Below are positions 59,366 through 64,000 of a stretch of 64,000 nucleotides of DNA, one piece after another; position 1 is the first letter of the stretch; the number at the start of each line of letters is the position of its first letter. A program made the position numbers and the translations under genes. The notes under the pieces were generated by a model. It was not told the origin of the DNA. It did not search any database and worked only from the letters and a program-made list of their open reading frames with translations. Origin of the DNA: Alitta virens (Eukaryota > Annelida > Polychaeta > Phyllodocida > Nereididae); the NCBI GenBank assembly GCA_932294295.1, contig OW028579.1, positions 34,545,250 through 34,609,249 on the forward strand. The letters are read 5' to 3'.

Positions 59366-60846
59366 TGGACTTCTCTACAAGGCACAAAATTCAAAGTCGA
59401 CAAATGTGATTAAAACTGAAATGTTTTAAAATCAACAAAATGTCTTGCCAATTTTTGTAGAGATATTAGATGGTGTACCATGGAATAATGGTAATAACAT
59501 TGGTATCTTGAAGTATATTGTAAAAAATTGTTAATTGCCAACTATTGTTATTAAAATTTGTATGTGTAACAAACTTCTATAATAGTTTTATGAAGTTGTT
59601 TCCACAATGCCAAATGTGATACAGCCATTAGATTATATATCAGCAAAAGTTTCTTGCCAATTTTTGAGATACTAAGCATTATTAATAGCGGAGTGCCATG
59701 CCAAAATATTGGTAATTTGTACCCTAGGTGATTGTTTCATAACAGGATGGCAAAATATTGAAGCACATTGTATTTTAATACTAGCAAAAAAAGACTAAAT
59801 TTGCACCAACAATCATGCTGCACATCACCTAAGAACGAAACATAGGCTCCAATTACAATAATTAGAAAACATAGTCCCAAACCTGACAGGCCTCCAGCCA
59901 TTAGATGTGTTGCCACCCATCTTATATCAATTTGCAGTAATTAATGTTGTGTAATCTTTATGTTGTCAAAGCATAATATGTCATATGTACTGTACCTATT
60001 CATATTAATATTTTCATATTGATGTATCTGAGCTATTCATACCCTCTGCTGATTTTTATTGTTAAGCAACCACATTTATGATTTCTTGTTAATGTATGAT
60101 TTACTGTTACTTGGTTTAGTAACTCAATTGAATGTGCATAGTATTATGGTACAAAATGAATACCTTTAGTGCCACATTTTCATTATACCTGTTATGCATA
60201 ATATTTTTCCTACTTTTATAATTAATTGGATTTGTGGTCTTCTGCAGCTGCCAAGACTATTTTGTCTTCAGTGGGAGAGCTAATTGTCACCTTAAGACTG
60301 TTGAAGTTGTTCTATTCCAATTCCAAATACAAAAAAGAAAAAGAAAAAAAAGTATATCTGTATATATTATGTTTAGTACCAGGTCATGAAGCTTGGTAGA
60401 AATATATTTATCATGTAAAAGGGGTAAATTTGGTGAATTCTGGGATTCTCTTTTCTCTTACTTGAATGCATTGTTTAAATACTTTTTCCCGCCATTTGAG
60501 GAGCTTGGTAGAAATATATTTATCAGACAAATACCCAAAAATGCTATAAAGATAAAACAGGTATTTTAGCATTTTGCAGTACTCCTTAGTTGTTTGAGAA
60601 AATTGTGATGAGAAAATTGGTATTATATGGAGTCATATATTAAACAGAATTTCTATGTAATTTTCATTGTTGTAGACATTAATCTCGCAGTAAGACATTT
60701 TTCTAACTGATCTGAGATGATAATAATTTCTGCTATTGCCTAAGTGACCATAACAACGGCCATATTAGAAATGATAAGAAGGCGAAAAAAAAAAAAATTT
60801 AAGTGCGCAAGTTGGGGCTTGGTCGACCTTTTCCTCATATTTCTAT

Positions 60847-60982
60847 GTGCCACGTGCGTTTTCCATGCGTTTGGATAAATGCATGGAAAACACATGGTTT
60901 TTGCCTCATAATAATTACCTAAAAACCTGCATTTTCCATGCGTTTATCCAATAGAAATCACACGTGGCACATTTGGCCATGT
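60847..60982. repeat. MITE-like palindromic element, copy 2
   Basis: Starts GTGCCACGTGCGTTTTCCAT and ends CACGTGGCACATTTGGCCATGT. The interior has CATGCGTTT / inverted motifs as in the copies at 8745 and 61577. Confidence 0.7.
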
Positions 60983-61576
60983 ACATTCAGGGTCATCGTA
61001 TTTGACCAGGGTCATCAACATTCGCCAATTAAAATAAACTATCACCAACAATTTTAAAAGGCCTGTCGAAGTGTTGGAACATTGTCAATGACATAAAAAG
61101 TTAATTAAGTAACAAATTATGAAACTGCAAGTTGTGCAATGACATTAGTTGGGGGTGTCCAATTTCGATGACCTGGACAATTTCGAAGACCCCAAGTGTA
61201 AACGCCACTAAATCACAAAAAATAGCGCAATATATCTTGTACTTTGTGGAATCCTCAGAAGTAGCTCTATCAACACCAATTCCATGAAAAAGTGTAATAT
61301 TAAGCTGAAAAATAAAACGACAGTGACATCAGTTTTTGTGTTGTTTTCTTGTTTTGATTTTTGTGACTGGAGTTATGCATTTCGATATTTAAATATTTTC
61401 ATGTCTGTTGTCTATGTCCAGATAACAAATTCAAGCAGTTCTTTGCTGTCTGCTTAGGGGACAAACTGAATGGTAGATTGATTATATCAGGGCTTTGTGA
61501 CAATTCCATGGCGTCTATACCAAGGAATCATTACTCAAATAAAATAATAAAGCTTCAAGATCATACATGACCAATT

Positions 61577-61717
61577 GTGCCATGTGCGTTTTCCATGCAT
61601 TAGATAAACGCAGGGAAAACGCATGGTTTTTGCCTGATTATAATTCGCTAAAAAACCATGCATTTTCCATTTGTTTATCCTTCTCATGGAAAACGCACGT
61701 GGCACATTTGGCCATGT
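61577..61717. repeat. MITE-like palindromic element, copy 3
   Basis: Starts GTGCCATGTGCGTTTTCCAT and ends ACGTGGCACATTTGGCCATG. About 590 bp from copy 2, in the same orientation. Confidence 0.7.
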
Positions 61718-62553
61718 AAAAAGAGTAAATTTGGTGAATTCTTGGATTCTCTTTTCTCTCACTTGAATGCATTGTTTAAAATGTTTATCCTGCCATTTGA
61801 GGAATGAGCCCCCTGACTCAGTCACAAAATTTTATCTTTTCGTTTTCTTAAAAAAAAAAGACAACAAATTTGGGAAAATCCTGAATATGTGGTGATTTTA
61901 ATGTGACGGATTCACTGAAATATAAGATGTGACGGAGTCATCACCATAATGTAATGTATGGAGAACCGATAGTCAAGTCCAGGGTTATAGCTTGAGAGAG
62001 GTGTTTATTGTGACGGAAACACCCAAACTGACTGAGGTCCAGTCTGACCTTGCTAAATACAGTCAATTCAAACAAAGGATTGTGGGGGACAGTTGCATCC
62101 TCACTGGCTAGACAATGGAAAATATACCAAACAAAGAAGAAATACAAGAAATTAAGAAACATGATCAATAAATATTAACACATGACAATAAGTGGGATAA
62201 ATCAACGTCTAAAACAAATGTGTGATGATGACTGTTTACAATACCTTCGTGCCAGAAAATGTACTCCTTGGGCCACCTTATGTTTGAAAGTACTTATATA
62301 CCAAATTCGGTGCTTTGTACAATTGTGTACAGATTTGGTCCAAAATTGGCCTCAAAAGACTCCTCTAATAGGCGGATAACTTTTTTGTACAGTGACAACA
62401 CTTTGACTCTCTTTAATAAGATTAGTTATTCTAAATTGTTAGTAATGCTCTTGGCTAACACCAGAGGGCCTGATTGTCAAAACCTATAGCCTTTTGGTTT
62501 AAATTTAAAATTGAAGTGAATTGAAAATTAGTCAATTATTACGTAAATACAAT

Positions 62554-64000
62554 ATGAAAGATTCAGTCTCTATAGCAATGAAAAATGGTATAGAGTCATT
62601 TCTCAGTTCATTTATCCCATGTACAATACATGTTCTGGTTATGTTACAGTTGCACTCAATGACACGGTGCTGGAGCTTCCGATCACAATGTTTTCTTTAT
62701 ACTTTATCCGGGATGACCTTGGTGGTCCTATTTCTTTTAGCCAGCAATTCTTCATATCTAGATATTCCTACTAAGAGCTACATAAGGACTTACATTGAAA
62801 AGTATATCCATCCTAATTTCAATAGGAGTTCGGAATATATCCTGTTTGACAGAACAGAGATGTCTGATCAGTTCCAAAGTATGTGCTCACCAGAATCAAC
62901 CCAAATTCTTAGTGCTTTTCTAGAGATTTTGTCAACACGGGCCACTAATAGTATCTCACAGGCTTGCAAGGTTCCAAAATTGAGCTTGGATGCTGACAGC
63001 ATTGGGCACCTTTTCAAAACTGTGAAACCATTGGAATGCAATGGAGTGCAATTGTTTTTTGCCCAAGATGGTATCGTTTATCTAAACAGAACTGCTTATG
63101 AGGGAATGAATCTGACTTATTGTGATTATCAAGGAATAGAGCGAAAAACAGACCACTCATTTTCTTACACAGAAGCTATCACTCAGAAATATCCATTTGA
63201 GTTGGATGTCAAGCATGATTACTTCTTAATCAGATGCTATTTCAATGCAAAGATAATCCATGAGCAGTTTTTTGCTGAAATCTATGAAAAGAAAGAAGTA
63301 TATAAACGTCGAGAACAAAAGTTATCAAATCGTAAGACATCCGGACTAAATGTCCTAATGATCGCTTTCGACTCAATGTCCCAAATGGCATATGGACGAA
63401 AACTCCCAAAACTGGTTCACTATTTAAAGGAGACATTAGGAGCTACAATAGTGTTGGTGATGCAACTGTGGAGGCCATAGTTCCTATAACAACAGGTTAG
63501 TTGTAACATTAAGATACAATAATTACAATAAACGTTAAATTCAGGTTTTATTGTGGAACTAGATTTGAGATAAATCACCTTACTTTTGTAATGTTAAAAA
63601 GGCCATATTTTTCTTAAAAGTATGCTGATGAGGATATTATTGCTTTATTGGAAGAGTTAAGACGAGAGGGAATCTTGAATGACACAGTACTGATTGTCAT
63701 GGCAGACCACGGAGCACGGTTTGGAAAAAATAGGGCAACTCTGCAAGGTAAAATGGAAGAGAGGCTTCCAATGATGTCGTTAACTTTTCCACCAAGATTT
63801 CACAAAGCATATCCAGACAATGTACATCACTTAATTCAAAATATCAACAGACTATCTACTCCTTTTGATCTCCATGAAACATTACTGGACATTGCAAAAT
63901 CAGAACGTCTAAAAAAAAAAAAAGGATCTCGAAGTCTGAGTTTCCTCAGATAAATTCTCTTAAACAGAACATGTGAATCAGCAGATATCCCCATTCACTG
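62554..64000 (+). pseudogene. DUF229-family (sulfatase-like fold) membrane protein, broken
   Basis: 62554-63455 reads a hydrophobic anchor (CFLYTLSGMTLVVLFLLA), then a lumenal domain ending LNVLMIAFDSMSQMAYGRKLPK, the start of the DUF229 core (metal-site-like D). A small deletion at about 63450 shifts the frame, and the expected YNSVGDATVEAIVPITTG is read from another frame up to a donor at 63494. The middle exons of the family are missing. 63621-63953 carries a later core part (VLIVMADHGARFG, EERLP, STPFDLHETLLDI). An in-frame TAA at 63951 precedes the expected NRTCESADIPIH tail, which runs off the window. Phases of the two parts do not fit each other. Function of the intact family is unknown. 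Confidence 0.72.

Larger units (their letters stand above)
59366..62553. other. Downstream region of gene B, repeat-rich
   Basis: 59890-60170 matches the 3' flank of gene A. Further on are two MITE-like palindromes (60847-60982, 61577-61717) and a direct duplication of about 90 bp (GGTGAATTCT.GGATTCTCTTTTCTC, at 60414-60502 and 61714-61803). No host exon recognised. Confidence 0.55.

Overview
The window is metazoan nuclear DNA: AT-rich, with GT-AG introns, many-exon genes, microsatellites, MITE-like palindromes, LINE fragments, a Ty3/gypsy copy and a complete Polinton/Maverick. The many short inverted-repeat elements and the lineage-expanded extracellular gene family suggest an aquatic invertebrate (cnidarian, lophotrochozoan or basal deuterostome). 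I cannot name the species.

Layout. (1) 1-4981: a 1.1-kb TIR element with a 9-bp direct repeat, hairpins, and one possible signal-peptide exon. (2) 4982-16827 (+): host gene A, 13 exons, about 701 aa, a type II membrane protein with about five tandem transcobalamin-C-terminal-like (DUF4430-type) domains. (3) 16828-21628: 32-bp minisatellite, LINE fragment and other repeats. (4) 21635-39539: a 17.9-kb Polinton with a 61-bp identical terminal inverted repeat and a 6-bp target duplication (GGCATT). (5) 41784-48251: a decayed Ty3/gypsy element primed by tRNA-Trp. (6) 49233-59365 (+): host gene B, paralogue of A, 17 exons, about 958 aa, in which one exon pair has been amplified from two to four copies. 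(7) 59366-64000: repeats and a broken DUF229 (sulfatase-like) gene running off the edge.

The Polinton is the centre of interest. Plus-strand genes: chromodomain integrase, a penton-like minor capsid, a basic protein, the double-jelly-roll major capsid, the packaging ATPase and two small proteins, all packed or overlapping. Beyond these lie genes outside the usual Polinton core: a two-exon gene with two PC4-like ssDNA-binding domains, and a two-exon gene with an N-terminal CARD (death-fold) domain. On the minus strand are two paralogous three-exon type I membrane proteins with the same cysteine spacing, then protein-primed DNA polymerase B (two exons). No adenain-type protease was found. All intron junctions were placed by reading donors and acceptors, and each spliced frame closes exactly. 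My inference is that CARD plus paired surface proteins form a host-interaction module, comparable in position and logic, but not in sequence, to accessory regions of DNA viruses.

Genes A and B are tandem duplicates whose similarity continues beyond their stop codons. The Polinton and the gypsy element lie between them.
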